A stretch of DNA of 38,027 nt from Oscillospiraceae bacterium (GTDB lineage Bacteria; Bacillota; Clostridia; Oscillospirales; Ruminococcaceae), in the NCBI GenBank assembly GCA_017473745.1, contig JAFUJP010000018.1, positions 1-38,027 of the forward strand, written 5' to 3'. Numbering within the stretch: position 1 is the stretch's first letter; every line of letters begins with the position of its first letter. This document shows, one piece after another, positions 13,648 through 22,003 of the stretch. A model generated the notes under the pieces. The model worked only from the letters and a program-made list of their open reading frames with translations. It was not told the origin of the DNA and ran no database searches. The translations under genes were made by a program, and so were the position numbers.

Positions 13648-14042
13648 AAACTTGTAAACATTGCGGTGCACCAATCAAAGATTCTCAATCCGAATGTGAA
13701 TACTGCGGAAATGATGTTGAAGTGAAAAGAGGCACAGCAAACAGAAGAGATTTTCCTTATATTCCGTTTGGAGGAAAAATCAGCGCGGAGATTTCACTTC
13801 CTATGAATTTCGTACATGATGCGACTCCGGAGGAACTTGAGGAATATTGCAAAATAAGGCTTCTTACAGAAATGAGGGATGCGCTTATTGCAAATATGAA
13901 AATACAGAGAACCATGGACCCTACAACGGATTTCTGTGGCGGACCATACAAGGTACGGGGAACCATTGTTCTGGGTGCAATTCCGAAAGAGGGGTTCTTT
14001 TGCAGGGTCAATGGGAAAAGTTATTTTATAGAAGGAGATTAA
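13644..14042 (+). CDS. Phage protein with N-terminal zinc ribbon
   Basis: A 132-residue protein whose first 25 residues form a zinc ribbon (CKHCGAPI, then CEYCGND), followed by a domain of unknown type with beta strands (VRGTIVLGAIPKEG). Start overlaps the upstream stop. Member of the zinc-protein cluster. Confidence 0.72.
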   Translation: MKTCKHCGAPIKDSQSECEYCGNDVEVKRGTANRRDFPYIPFGGKISAEISLPMNFVHDATPEELEEYCKIRLLTEMRDALIANMKIQRTMDPTTDFCGGPYKVRGTIVLGAIPKEGFFCRVNGKSYFIEGD

Positions 14043-14045
14043 CTT

Positions 14046-14462
14046 ATGATAATCAAAATCATGCTTGATGAGGGCGCAATCTTGCCCACCAGGGCGCACA
14101 GGGCGGACGCGGGGCTTGACCTTTATACTCCGCACGACGTTCTTATAAACGGCGGATGTTCCGCCGAGGTTGACACGGGAGTTCACATGGAGATCCCTTT
14201 CGGATTCTTCGGGGATATCCGTTCCAGGAGCGGACTTCTTTTCAAAAACAACATCTTTACCGACGGAACCATCGATTCCGGATATACGGGTTCGATTCGC
14301 GTCAAGGTGCTGAACCTTGGGCATCAGCCGGTTCTGATTATGAAGGGAAATAAAATCGCGCAGATTGTTATATCCGGGTGTGAGCTTCCGGAGCTTGTTC
14401 CTGCAAAAGAGCTTGGAAAGACGGAAAGAGGCGACAATGGTTTCGGATCAACCGGGAGGTGA
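14046..14462 (+). CDS. dut: dUTP diphosphatase
   Basis: A 138-residue trimeric-type dUTPase that turns dUTP into dUMP, keeping uracil out of phage DNA. All five motifs are present: I ADAGLDLYTP (20-29), II RSRSG (59-63), III GTIDSGYTG with catalytic Asp77, IV GNKIAQIVI (101-109), and V RGDNGFGSTGR (128-138). Length is normal. AGGAG lies upstream of ATG 14046. Confidence 0.96.
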   Translation: MIIKIMLDEGAILPTRAHRADAGLDLYTPHDVLINGGCSAEVDTGVHMEIPFGFFGDIRSRSGLLFKNNIFTDGTIDSGYTGSIRVKVLNLGHQPVLIMKGNKIAQIVISGCELPELVPAKELGKTERGDNGFGSTGR

Positions 14463-14468
14463 GAGCCT

Positions 14469-14819
14469 GTGAAATCAAAGAGAAGGGCGGACAAGAGTGT
14501 TCTTTGCCCATTCTATTCGGAAGAGGAGGCGCAGTTCATCCTTTGTGAGGGGGTTGAGGACAACACTTCGCTCCACCTTGCATTCGGAAGCCCTGCGCTT
14601 CTTAAAGCATACAAGCACAGGTACTGCTGCGGAAGCAGGTTCAAGAAGTGCCGCATTGCCAGGATGCTTTATCAGAAATACGAGGAGGAGGAGAATCCCT
14701 CCGCCGCTGAGGCGGTTCCCCTTGCTAAGCCGCAGACGGCAACCCCTCTGTCCGCTTCGCGAACATCTCCCCTAACAGGGGAGTCTCCTTCAGGCAAGGG
14801 AGGCTTTGCAGATGAATAA
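14469..14819 (+). CDS. Cys-rich early protein with repeat-derived C-terminus
   Basis: A 116-residue protein starting at GTG 14469. Residues 1-75 have the pattern CPFY, CEG, YCCG and C in KKCRIARML, common in clostridial phage proteins near the end of the early operon; a regulatory or zinc-binding role is likely but unproven. From about residue 91 on the sequence is Ser/Pro/Thr-rich and is encoded by a palindromic repeat unit (14739-14811), so the native C-terminus was probably shorter. Overlaps the next gene by 8 bases. Confidence 0.72.
   Translation: MKSKRRADKSVLCPFYSEEEAQFILCEGVEDNTSLHLAFGSPALLKAYKHRYCCGSRFKKCRIARMLYQKYEEEENPSAAEAVPLAKPQTATPLSASRTSPLTGESPSGKGGFADE
14739..14811. repeat. Short G/C-rich palindromic repeat, copy 2 (inside a gene)
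   Basis: Three hairpins: around GCTTCGC, CTCCCC-TAACA-GGGGAG, and CTCCTT-CAGGC-AAGGGAG. The segment TCAGGCAAGGG matches the related TTAGGCAAGGGG of copy 1. It codes for the end of the 14469 product, and its last arm, GGGAGG, is the ribosome binding site of the 14812 gene. Confidence 0.6.
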
Positions 14820-15198
14820 ACTCAACGCCAGGAAGGTTTTTGTGGACGGAGAGGTTTTTGCAAGCCGGAAGGAATACCGGAGATGGAGGGAACTTTTGCT
14901 TCTTCAGAAGGCGGGAGAGATTTCCGACCTTAAGAAGCAGGTGAAGTTCGTTCTGATTCCGGGTTTTTATGTATTTGAACCGAGGTATTCGGAGAAGACC
15001 GGAAAGAGGCTCAAGGACAAGAAGGTCTGTATTGAGAGGGAATGCGCCTATGTTGCGGACTTTGTTTACACCGACAGGGACGGACACGTTGTTGTTGAGG
15101 ACACAAAGGGATGCAAAAAGGGAGCTACATACGAGCTTTTCAAAATCAAGCGGAAGCTGATGCTTGAGAAATACGGGATCTCCGTCAGGGAGACATGA
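14812..15198 (+). CDS. DUF1064 phage nuclease-like protein
   Basis: A 128-residue protein of the DUF1064 family, with a PD-(D/E)xK-type core: Glu21 (KEYRRW), Asp83 (VADFVY), Asp97 and Lys99 (VEDTKG). It is probably an endonuclease acting on phage or host DNA, perhaps on recombination intermediates. ATG 14812 uses GGGAGG from the inserted repeat eight bases upstream. Last gene of the early operon, followed by a terminator. Confidence 0.85.
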   Translation: MNKLNARKVFVDGEVFASRKEYRRWRELLLLQKAGEISDLKKQVKFVLIPGFYVFEPRYSEKTGKRLKDKKVCIERECAYVADFVYTDRDGHVVVEDTKGCKKGATYELFKIKRKLMLEKYGISVRET

Positions 15199-15226
15199 AA
15201 AGGGAGGCGAAAGCCTTCTTTTTTAT
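15198..15226 (+). terminator. Terminator ending the early operon
   Basis: A long stem (15198-15208 with 15213 onward) closed by a GAAA tetraloop, then a T-rich run. It overlaps the stop of the DUF1064 gene. Confidence 0.75.
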
Positions 15227-15227
15227 T

Positions 15228-15440
15228 TATCCCTCATCCACCGCGCCATACGGCAACGGTCCCCCTTCCCCTCTGGGAAGGCATATTTAGGGGGGGATTT
15301 CATAGCGAAAGGGCTTTGATATAAAATTTCTGTATCACGGGAAATGAATCCCCCCGGCACGGCAAAACGATTCGAATGAATCCCCTCGCCACAAGTGGCC
15401 CTCTCCCCTTTGACAAGGGGCGCGAAAGAGGAAAGGGGGC
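15228..15440. repeat. Short G/C-rich palindromic repeats, copy 3 (composite), early-late junction
   Basis: This gap of about 260 bp holds no gene. It contains several related units, including CCCCTT-TGAC-AAGGGG, two copies of TGAATCCCC, and a C-rich/G-rich pair around 15271-15297. A late promoter is expected here, but only a weak TATAAA with no good -35 is seen. Confidence 0.5.
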
Positions 15441-15464
15441 AATAAAAAAGAAAGGAGCTTTCTT

Positions 15465-15929
15465 GTGGACTTCGGAAAGCTGAAAAAAGAATACCTTAAG
15501 GGTGGCACAAGCTATCGGAAGCTCGCAGAAAAATATAACGTTCCTTTCGGTACGCTTCGGAAGGTTGCCGCCAAAGAGCATTGGAGAGAACTCCGTGACA
15601 AAACAAGGGCAAAAACGGACATAAAAACCATTGAGATTATCAGCGACAGCGAAGCGGACAGAGCAAAGAGGATTCTTACGGCTTCGGACAGCCTTCTGGA
15701 GAAGATTGAGCGGAGCATCGAGGCTTTTGACGTGCTTGACGGAAAGACCGCACAGGGGTTCGCAGGCGCTCTTAAGAGCATCAGGGACATCCAGGGAATC
15801 CGGAATCCGCTTGACATCAAGGAACAGGAAGCAAGAATTGCCAAGCTTGAGAAGGAAGCGAAGAGCGACGAAGAGGACAACGAATTCATCATCCGTATGG
15901 AAGGGGTGGACCCGGAATGGCTCAAATAG
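15465..15929 (+). CDS. terS: Terminase small subunit
   Basis: A 154-residue protein starting at GTG 15465 with AAAGGAG eight bases upstream. Residues 1-50 are a helix-turn-helix of the phage terminase small subunit type (GGTSYRKLAEKYNVPFGTLRK has this fold), followed by a helical oligomerisation part. It recognises phage DNA and hands it to TerL, whose gene overlaps by 13 bases. First gene of the late operon. Confidence 0.88.
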   Translation: MDFGKLKKEYLKGGTSYRKLAEKYNVPFGTLRKVAAKEHWRELRDKTRAKTDIKTIEIISDSEADRAKRILTASDSLLEKIERSIEAFDVLDGKTAQGFAGALKSIRDIQGIRNPLDIKEQEARIAKLEKEAKSDEEDNEFIIRMEGVDPEWLK

Positions 15930-17341
15930 TTACGATTCCGCCGCCGAACCCGAAGCAGGCAATCTTTCTTGCGGACCATCACAACGTTGTTGCCTTCGGA
16001 GGTTCCAGAGGAGGCGGCAAGAGCTGGGGAGTCAGAGTCAAGAGCTTTCTTCTTTGCGGTGAATACAAGGACATCATCATTATGATTGTGCGCCGGAGCT
16101 ATCCGGAGCTTTATGCAAACCACATCAAACCCTTCAAGAAAATGCTTAAGAAGGGGACTTATAAATACAACGATTCCAAGAAGGAGATCACCTTCAGGAA
16201 CGGAGCGCAGATTGTTTTTAAATATTGCTCTAACGAGAAGGACCTTGACAACTTTCAGGGTACTGAATGCGACGTTCTGTTCATTGACGAGGCGACGCAG
16301 TTTACCGAGGAGCAGTTCAAGGTGCTTTATGCCTGTGTTCGCGGTGTTACGGACGGAGATCCCATTCCGAAGAGGGTATATCTTACCTGTAACCCCGGAG
16401 GAGTCGGGCATCAATGGGTCAAGAGGCTTTTTATTGACAGGGTTTATCTTGACGGGGAAGACCCGGATGATTACAGCTTCATCCAGAGCGGAGTTAGGGA
16501 CAACAAGGCTTTGATGGCACAGCAGCCGAAATACATAAAACAGCTTGAGGCGCTTCCCCCGAAGCTTCGCAAGGCATGGCTTGAGGGGAGCTGGGACATC
16601 TTTTTCGGGCAGTTTTTTGAGGACTTTATGGACCTTCCGGAGCATTACAAGGACAGGCAATGGACGCACGTCATTGAGCCCTTTGAGATTCCGGAAAACT
16701 GGAAGATATACAGGAGCTTTGACTGGGGTTATTCCAAGCCTTTTTCCTGCGGTTGGTGGGCGGTTGACCCGGAGGGAGTTTGTTACCGCATTCTTGAGCT
16801 TTACGGATGCACGGAGGAAGCAAACACGGGCATCAAATGGACACCTGCACAGGTTTTTGCGGAGATACACAGGATTGAGACCGAGCACAGGTGGCTTCGG
16901 GGAAAGAACATACAGGGTGTTGCCGACCCGGCAATATGGGACGCGGAATACGGCGAAAGCATTGCGGAGACGGCGGCGAAGAACCAGGTATATTTCAGCA
17001 AGGGAGACCACAAGAGGATCCCCGGATGGATGCAGATGCATTACCGCTTTGCTTTTGATGAGAACGGATTCCCCATGATGTATGTATTCAGCAACTGCAA
17101 GGCATTCATCCGGACCATTCCGCTTTTGCAGTATGACGAACACAAGGTTGAGGACATCGACACCGACGGAGAAGACCATATCGCCGACGAGACCAGGTAT
17201 TTTTTTATGTCGCGGCCCATCAAACCGAGAGAGAAACACATTGACAAGGAGGACGACAGCCCTCTTAACATCTTCCTTGATATTCCGAAGGAAGAGGTAT
17301 TTACGAAAACCATTAAACCGGGATTGGAGATTATAGGATGA
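15917..17341 (+). CDS. terL: Terminase large subunit
   Basis: A 474-residue packaging motor. The ATPase has Walker A GGSRGGGKS (28-36), Walker B VLFIDE (120-125) and the coupling motif TCNPGG (157-162). The RNase-H-like nuclease has Asp269 (SFDWGYS), Asp338 (VADPAIWD) and Asp424 (HIADETRYFFM). Complete and of normal length. ATG at 15917 lies inside terS; stop overlaps the portal start. Confidence 0.96.
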   Translation: MAQIVTIPPPNPKQAIFLADHHNVVAFGGSRGGGKSWGVRVKSFLLCGEYKDIIIMIVRRSYPELYANHIKPFKKMLKKGTYKYNDSKKEITFRNGAQIVFKYCSNEKDLDNFQGTECDVLFIDEATQFTEEQFKVLYACVRGVTDGDPIPKRVYLTCNPGGVGHQWVKRLFIDRVYLDGEDPDDYSFIQSGVRDNKALMAQQPKYIKQLEALPPKLRKAWLEGSWDIFFGQFFEDFMDLPEHYKDRQWTHVIEPFEIPENWKIYRSFDWGYSKPFSCGWWAVDPEGVCYRILELYGCTEEANTGIKWTPAQVFAEIHRIETEHRWLRGKNIQGVADPAIWDAEYGESIAETAAKNQVYFSKGDHKRIPGWMQMHYRFAFDENGFPMMYVFSNCKAFIRTIPLLQYDEHKVEDIDTDGEDHIADETRYFFMSRPIKPREKHIDKEDDSPLNIFLDIPKEEVFTKTIKPGLEIIG

Positions 17342-19281
17342 CTTTTGAAAACAAACCGTTTACACCTGTGCAGATGCCTGCGGACGGGCTTGCCCAGATG
17401 AGATTTGAGCAGGCGAAGAACATGGTTTTTGAGAAGCCTCCCATCGGAAGGGAGGAAATTCTTGAAGCACAGCAGATCCTTCAGAAATACAAAGAGGGAA
17501 AGAAAAACCTTGAGACCAGGATCATTGAGGACGAGCAATGGTACAAGCTGCGCCATTGGGAATGCATGAGGAAGAGCAAGACCCAGGAGGTTGAACCGAT
17601 TTCGGCATGGCTTTTTAACTGCATTGCAAACAAACACGCGGACGCCATGGACAATTTTCCTGCTCCGAACATTCTTCCCAGAGAAGAGGGGGACAAGGAA
17701 GAGGCGAAGAGACTTTCGTACATTGTTCCGGTGATCCTTGAACACAACGACTTTGAAGAGACCTATTCCGATGCCTGGGACTATAAGCTTACCAAAGGCA
17801 CCGGAGTTTACGGCGTTTTTTGGGACAGCACGAAACTGAACGGACTTGGGGATGTTACCGTTAAGCAGATGGACCTTCTCAACCTTTTCTGGGAGCCCGG
17901 AATCAAGGATATTCAGAGAAGCAGAAACCTCTTTTCTGTTGAGCTTCGGGACAACGATCTTCTTGAGCAGGAATATCCGCAGCTTAAAAACAAGCTTGGA
18001 TCTTCGACCATCGACGTGAGCCAGTACATATATGACGATACCGTTGATACTTCGGCGAAGAGCGCGGTTGTGGAATGGTATTACAAGAAGACGATGGGAA
18101 AAGGAAAGACCGTTCTTCATCATGTGAAATACGTTAACGACGAAGTTCTTTTTGCTTCGGAAAACCTTCCGGAATATGCGGAAACCGGATGGTACAGCGA
18201 CGGGAATTATCCTTTTGTTTTTGACCCGCTTTTCAAGACCGAGGGCACGCCCTGCGGATTCGGTTATATCGATATTGCGAAGAGTTCGCAGGAATACATC
18301 GACCGCGGCGGACAGGCAATTATGAAGAATATGCTTGCCAACGCGAGACCGAGACATTTTGTCAACAAATCCGGAGCTGTGAACGAAGAGGAATATGCCG
18401 ACCCGACCAAGGATTTCATCCACGTTGACGGAGCCCTTGGCAAGGATTCGATTATTCCGGTGCAGGTTACAGGGCTTAACAGCATCTATCTTGAGGTTCT
18501 TAACTCGAAGATTGACGAGCTTAAGGAGACCACGGGCAACCGCGATATTTCCACAGGCGGCACCACGAGCGGTGTTACGGCTGCTTCCGCCATTGCGGCG
18601 ATGCAGGAGGCAGGTTCCAAGCTTTCAAGAGACAACAGCAAGGCGGCATACAGAGCCTATCGCAAGATCATCTATATGGTGATCGAGAGGATAAGACAGT
18701 TTTATGAGCTTGAAAGACAGTTCCGCATTGTTGGAGAGAACGGAGCGGAAGAGTTCATCCGGTATTCCAACGCGGGAATCAAACCGCAGTTCCAGGGCAT
18801 TGAACACGGAGTTGACATGGGTTACAGGGTTCCGCAGTTCGACCTTGAGGTTACTGCGCAGAAGCAGAGCCCTTATTCCAAGATGAGCCAGAACGAGCTT
18901 GCGCTTCAGTTCTATTCCCAGGGGTTCTTCAATCCCCAGATGGCGGACCAGGCTCTTGTTTGCCTTGACATGATGGACTTTGACAGAAAGACCTTCATCA
19001 TGCAGAAGATCGCACAGAACGGCACCATGTATCAGCAGATGCTTATGATGCAGCAGCAGATGCTTTCGCTTGCGCAGATGGTGGATCAGACGAGGGGATC
19101 GAACCTTGCACAGCAGATGGCCGCGGGAATTACCGGAGGACCTGTTCCGGCACCCGTTGACGGGACACCCGCACAGCCGAATGGGGAAGCCTTTAAAGCT
19201 CTTGGGGGAGATAAAAAGGACGAAGCTCCCGGAACAAAGGCGGCAAGACAGAGAGTTGCAGAGTCAACTTCGCCGACTTAA
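17338..19281 (+). CDS. Portal protein (P22-like)
   Basis: A 647-residue protein directly after terL with ATGA overlap, the expected place and size for a portal. Features are the early EDEQWYKLRHWECM, the wing/stem part ELKETTGNRDISTGGTTSGV that is typical of podovirus portals (TGnr...g..tSGvTAasAI), and a Gln/Met-rich C-terminus (YQQMLMMQQQMLSLAQMV) that may form a barrel. It makes the dodecameric ring through which DNA passes. Confidence 0.9.
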   Translation: MTFENKPFTPVQMPADGLAQMRFEQAKNMVFEKPPIGREEILEAQQILQKYKEGKKNLETRIIEDEQWYKLRHWECMRKSKTQEVEPISAWLFNCIANKHADAMDNFPAPNILPREEGDKEEAKRLSYIVPVILEHNDFEETYSDAWDYKLTKGTGVYGVFWDSTKLNGLGDVTVKQMDLLNLFWEPGIKDIQRSRNLFSVELRDNDLLEQEYPQLKNKLGSSTIDVSQYIYDDTVDTSAKSAVVEWYYKKTMGKGKTVLHHVKYVNDEVLFASENLPEYAETGWYSDGNYPFVFDPLFKTEGTPCGFGYIDIAKSSQEYIDRGGQAIMKNMLANARPRHFVNKSGAVNEEEYADPTKDFIHVDGALGKDSIIPVQVTGLNSIYLEVLNSKIDELKETTGNRDISTGGTTSGVTAASAIAAMQEAGSKLSRDNSKAAYRAYRKIIYMVIERIRQFYELERQFRIVGENGAEEFIRYSNAGIKPQFQGIEHGVDMGYRVPQFDLEVTAQKQSPYSKMSQNELALQFYSQGFFNPQMADQALVCLDMMDFDRKTFIMQKIAQNGTMYQQMLMMQQQMLSLAQMVDQTRGSNLAQQMAAGITGGPVPAPVDGTPAQPNGEAFKALGGDKKDEAPGTKAARQRVAESTSPT

Positions 19282-19293
19282 GGAGGTGAACCC

Positions 19294-19647
19294 ATGATAA
19301 ATGTTTCTTTTACCCAGGACAGGGAGAGCCAGAGCATCATTATGAAGGTTTCGGGTCATGCGAACAGCGGAGAGAAAGGGAAGGATATTATCTGTTCCGC
19401 CGCATCGATCCTTTGCTATACCCTTGCACAGAGCATGGAGTTTATGTACGAGGAAGGGGAACTTCACAAGAGACCCCACATCAGCCTTAAAGAAGGCGAC
19501 GCATTTGTTATTGCGAAACCGAAGACTGCGAACTATAACAAATGCCTTCACGCATTCTTCATTATCCAGGTGGGATATTTTCTTCTTGCGAGGAGCCACC
19601 CGGATTTTGTGGAACTTATCACGTTTGGTGAGCCGGAGACGGCTTGA
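19294..19647 (+). CDS. prp: Phage-encoded Prp cysteine protease
   Basis: A 117-residue protein of the Prp family, whose bacterial members remove the N-terminus of ribosomal protein L27 in Firmicutes. The signature is clear: VSGHANSGEKGKDIICSAAS, with His22 and Cys34 as the catalytic pair, followed by the usual helix ILCYTLAQ. It lies between portal and scaffold with AAGGAGGTG upstream. Both following genes (scaffold, capsid) carry the Prp target LNLQLFA at their N-termini, so this protease should mature them. In S. aureus phage 80alpha the host enzyme does this work; here the phage has its own copy. Confidence 0.92.
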   Translation: MINVSFTQDRESQSIIMKVSGHANSGEKGKDIICSAASILCYTLAQSMEFMYEEGELHKRPHISLKEGDAFVIAKPKTANYNKCLHAFFIIQVGYFLLARSHPDFVELITFGEPETA

Positions 19648-19691
19648 ATATAAACCACGGATCGTCCACGACACGGACAGGAGGATTTTTT

Positions 19692-20642
19692 ATGCAGAAT
19701 ACTATTTACCCCTTTGTTCTTAATCTTCAGCTTTTTGCCGAGGGCGCAGGTTCCGGCACAGGCGCAGGTGCAGCAGAGGGAACCGCGGGCGTTAATGCGA
19801 CGGTCGCCGCGCCGCAGACAGAAAAGGGCGTTAAAGGAAATTCCCTTGCAGATGTTCAGTACGGCATTATGCAGGAGAAAGATAATGTTCCTGCCGCCGG
19901 GGAACAGCAGCTTAGCCGTGAGGAGGCTTTTGAGAAACTCATCAAGGGCGATTACAAGGATCTTTACGATGCAAAGATGCAGGACACCATTCAGAAGAGG
20001 CTTAAAAGCACCAGGGAAACCGTTGATGCCTTTGAGAAAGCGAGCCCCATTCTTGAGCTTCTTGCGAAGAAGCACGGTGTTGATGCCAAGGACATGGATG
20101 CCCTTGCCAAAGCAATCGAAGAGGATGATTCCTATTTTGAAGAGGAAGCTCTTAAGCGCGGACTTACGGTGAAGCAGTACAAGGAAGTAAGAAAGATGGA
20201 ACAGGAAAACGCGGAGCTCCGAGCTTTTAAACAGCAGCAGCAGAACCAGGAGAACGCGGACAGGCTTTCCGCCGCATGGATCAAACAGGCGGAGAGCGCA
20301 AAGCAGTTTTATCCTTCTTTCGACCTTAAAACCGAGCTTATGAACCCGAAGTTCACCGACCTTCTTAAAGCGAACATTGACGTCAAAACCGCTTTTGAGG
20401 TGCTTCACAAAGACGAGATCATCCCTGCGGCGATGCAGTACACCGCACAGGAGGTTGAGAGAAAGCTTGTCAACAAAGTGATGGCGGGCGGCATGAGGCC
20501 CGCGGAGAACGGCACGGGAGCACAGGCTTCGGCAATCGTTAAAAACGATGTATCGAAACTTACCAGGGCGGACATGGACGAGGTCGCCCGAAGAGTTGCA
20601 AGAGGAGAAAAAATCACTTTCGGAAATACTCCGATAAGATGA
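19692..20642 (+). CDS. Capsid scaffold protein with Prp cleavage motif
   Basis: A 316-residue helical, Gln/Glu/Ala-rich protein starting at ATG 19692 behind GGAGG; a longer in-frame start lacks a site. Residues 10-16 are LNLQLFA, so cleavage is expected after Phe15, followed by a flexible Ala/Gly tail. Residues about 100-215 form coiled coil (EEEALKRGLTVKQYKEVRKM and onwards), and the C-terminus is basic, which in scaffolds contacts the capsid protein. Position just before the capsid gene supports the role. Confidence 0.87.
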   Translation: MQNTIYPFVLNLQLFAEGAGSGTGAGAAEGTAGVNATVAAPQTEKGVKGNSLADVQYGIMQEKDNVPAAGEQQLSREEAFEKLIKGDYKDLYDAKMQDTIQKRLKSTRETVDAFEKASPILELLAKKHGVDAKDMDALAKAIEEDDSYFEEEALKRGLTVKQYKEVRKMEQENAELRAFKQQQQNQENADRLSAAWIKQAESAKQFYPSFDLKTELMNPKFTDLLKANIDVKTAFEVLHKDEIIPAAMQYTAQEVERKLVNKVMAGGMRPAENGTGAQASAIVKNDVSKLTRADMDEVARRVARGEKITFGNTPIR

Positions 20643-20686
20643 TATTCCTAAATCTCCTTTTGCGGATATGAAAGGAGAAATTTTAC

Positions 20687-21676
20687 ATGATTGATTACAT
20701 CATCCTTAACCTTCAGCTTTTTGCAGGAGCTATGAACACCAACGTCACCGGTGACACCGGTCTTTCCGTAGAAAACAAGACTTTCTACGACAAAAACCTT
20801 ATCGAGGAAGCACAGGCAGAGCTGATTCACGATCAGTTTGCACAGAAAAGACCCATTCCCAAAAACGGCGGCAAGAAAATTGAATTCAGAAAATTCGCTT
20901 CCCTTCCGAAAGCACTTACCCCTCTTACCGAGGGCGTTACTCCGGACGGAAAGAAACTGAACGTAACTTCTCTTGAAGCAGAAATCGCACAGTACGGCGA
21001 TTACATCGTTCAGTCCGATGTGCTTGAACTTACCGCCATCGACAACACCATCCTTGAAGCCACCAAAGTTCTTGGCAGACAGGCAGGTCTTACCCTTGAC
21101 ACCATTACCAGAAACGTTCTTCAGAGCGGAACCAACGTTTTCTATGCCCCGAAAAGCGACGGTACTGCTGTCACTTCCAGAACCGGTCTTGACAAAACCT
21201 GTGTTCTTACCGGCAAACTTGTTAAACGCATTGTTGCTTTTCTTAAAAAGAACAACGCACCCAAAATCGACGGAGACTATGTATGTCTTCTTCATCCCTA
21301 TGCCGCTTATGACCTTATGAACGACCCCAACTGGATCGATGCTCACAAATACACCAATGTGGAAAACATCTACAAAGGCGAACTTGGCAAATACGGCGGC
21401 TGCCGCTTTGTTGAATCTTCCGAAGCGAAGGTTTATGCAAACGGTGTTATGGGCTGTCTCTTCCTCGGTGCAAACGCATACGGCACCACCGAGATCGAAG
21501 GCGGCGGTCTTCAGACCATCATCAAACAGAAGGGTTCCGCAGGTACTGCTGACCCTCTCGATCAGAGAAGCTCTATCGGTTGGAAAGCAATGAAAACCGC
21601 AGAGATCCTTGTTCAGCCTTACCTTGTAAGACTTGAATGCATGAGCGAGCTTTCCGGCGAGCTTGAAGAAAACTGA
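20687..21676 (+). CDS. Major capsid protein, N4-gp56 family
   Basis: A 329-residue protein of the N4-gp56-type major capsid family (HK97 fold). Typical parts are KTFYDKNLIEEAQAELIHDQ, the conserved FRKFASLPKALTPLTEG, and the end QRSSIGWKAMKTAEIL. Residues 7-13 are LNLQLFA, so Prp should remove the first 12 residues. Codon use is visibly different from neighbours (more C-ending codons such as ACC, TTC), fitting very high expression. AAAGGAG upstream of ATG 20687. Confidence 0.93.
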   Translation: MIDYIILNLQLFAGAMNTNVTGDTGLSVENKTFYDKNLIEEAQAELIHDQFAQKRPIPKNGGKKIEFRKFASLPKALTPLTEGVTPDGKKLNVTSLEAEIAQYGDYIVQSDVLELTAIDNTILEATKVLGRQAGLTLDTITRNVLQSGTNVFYAPKSDGTAVTSRTGLDKTCVLTGKLVKRIVAFLKKNNAPKIDGDYVCLLHPYAAYDLMNDPNWIDAHKYTNVENIYKGELGKYGGCRFVESSEAKVYANGVMGCLFLGANAYGTTEIEGGGLQTIIKQKGSAGTADPLDQRSSIGWKAMKTAEILVQPYLVRLECMSELSGELEEN

Positions 21677-21688
21677 TAAAACCTTTTA

Positions 21689-21711
21689 GGGGAAGGGGAA
21701 AACCCTTCCCC
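21689..21711 (+). terminator. Hairpin after the capsid gene (attenuator-like)
   Basis: A perfect 9-bp stem GGGGAAGGG/CCCTTCCCC with a 5-base loop, 13 bp after the capsid stop. No T-run follows, so it may protect the capsid mRNA 3' end rather than end transcription. Confidence 0.55.
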
Positions 21712-21736
21712 ATTGCTATTACAGGAGGTAAAAAAT

Positions 21737-22000
21737 ATGGCTAAAAACGCAGAACAGGGCACCAATGTTGAAGAAAACAAACAGGGAGCTGTCGTTGATG
21801 ACGGCATGGTGACTATCAAACTTCCTCTTACCAGAACCGAGAAGGACGACGTTTATGTTGCCCTTAACGGCAAGACCTTTCTCATTAAGAGGGGCGAAGA
21901 GGTAAGAGTTCCGAGAGGAGTTGCGGAGATCCTTCAGCACAGCGAAGAGATGCTTCGTGAGGCAATCGAATTTGAAGCGGCACACATGAGCAAAGATTGA
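21737..22000 (+). CDS. Small head protein, 87 residues
   Basis: Starts at ATG 21737 behind AGGAGG. Acidic N-terminus, then a beta-rich part with VTIKLPLTRTEKDDVYVALNG and FLIKRGEEVRVPRGVAEIL. Proteins of this shape follow N4-gp56 capsid genes in many Firmicutes phages; a capsid-binding or decoration role is likely but inferred. It is bracketed by two strong hairpins. Confidence 0.78.
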   Translation: MAKNAEQGTNVEENKQGAVVDDGMVTIKLPLTRTEKDDVYVALNGKTFLIKRGEEVRVPRGVAEILQHSEEMLREAIEFEAAHMSKD

Positions 22001-22003
22001 TTT

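Noticed and set aside
15300..15330. Late promoter upstream of terS
   Set aside because: A TATAAA-like hexamer is present, but no acceptable -35 lies at 16-18 bp, so it was not listed as a feature.
15512..17239. A 575-codon minus-strand open frame opposite terS/terL
   Set aside because: Mirror of conserved terminase genes with Walker and nuclease motifs; no start signals of its own.
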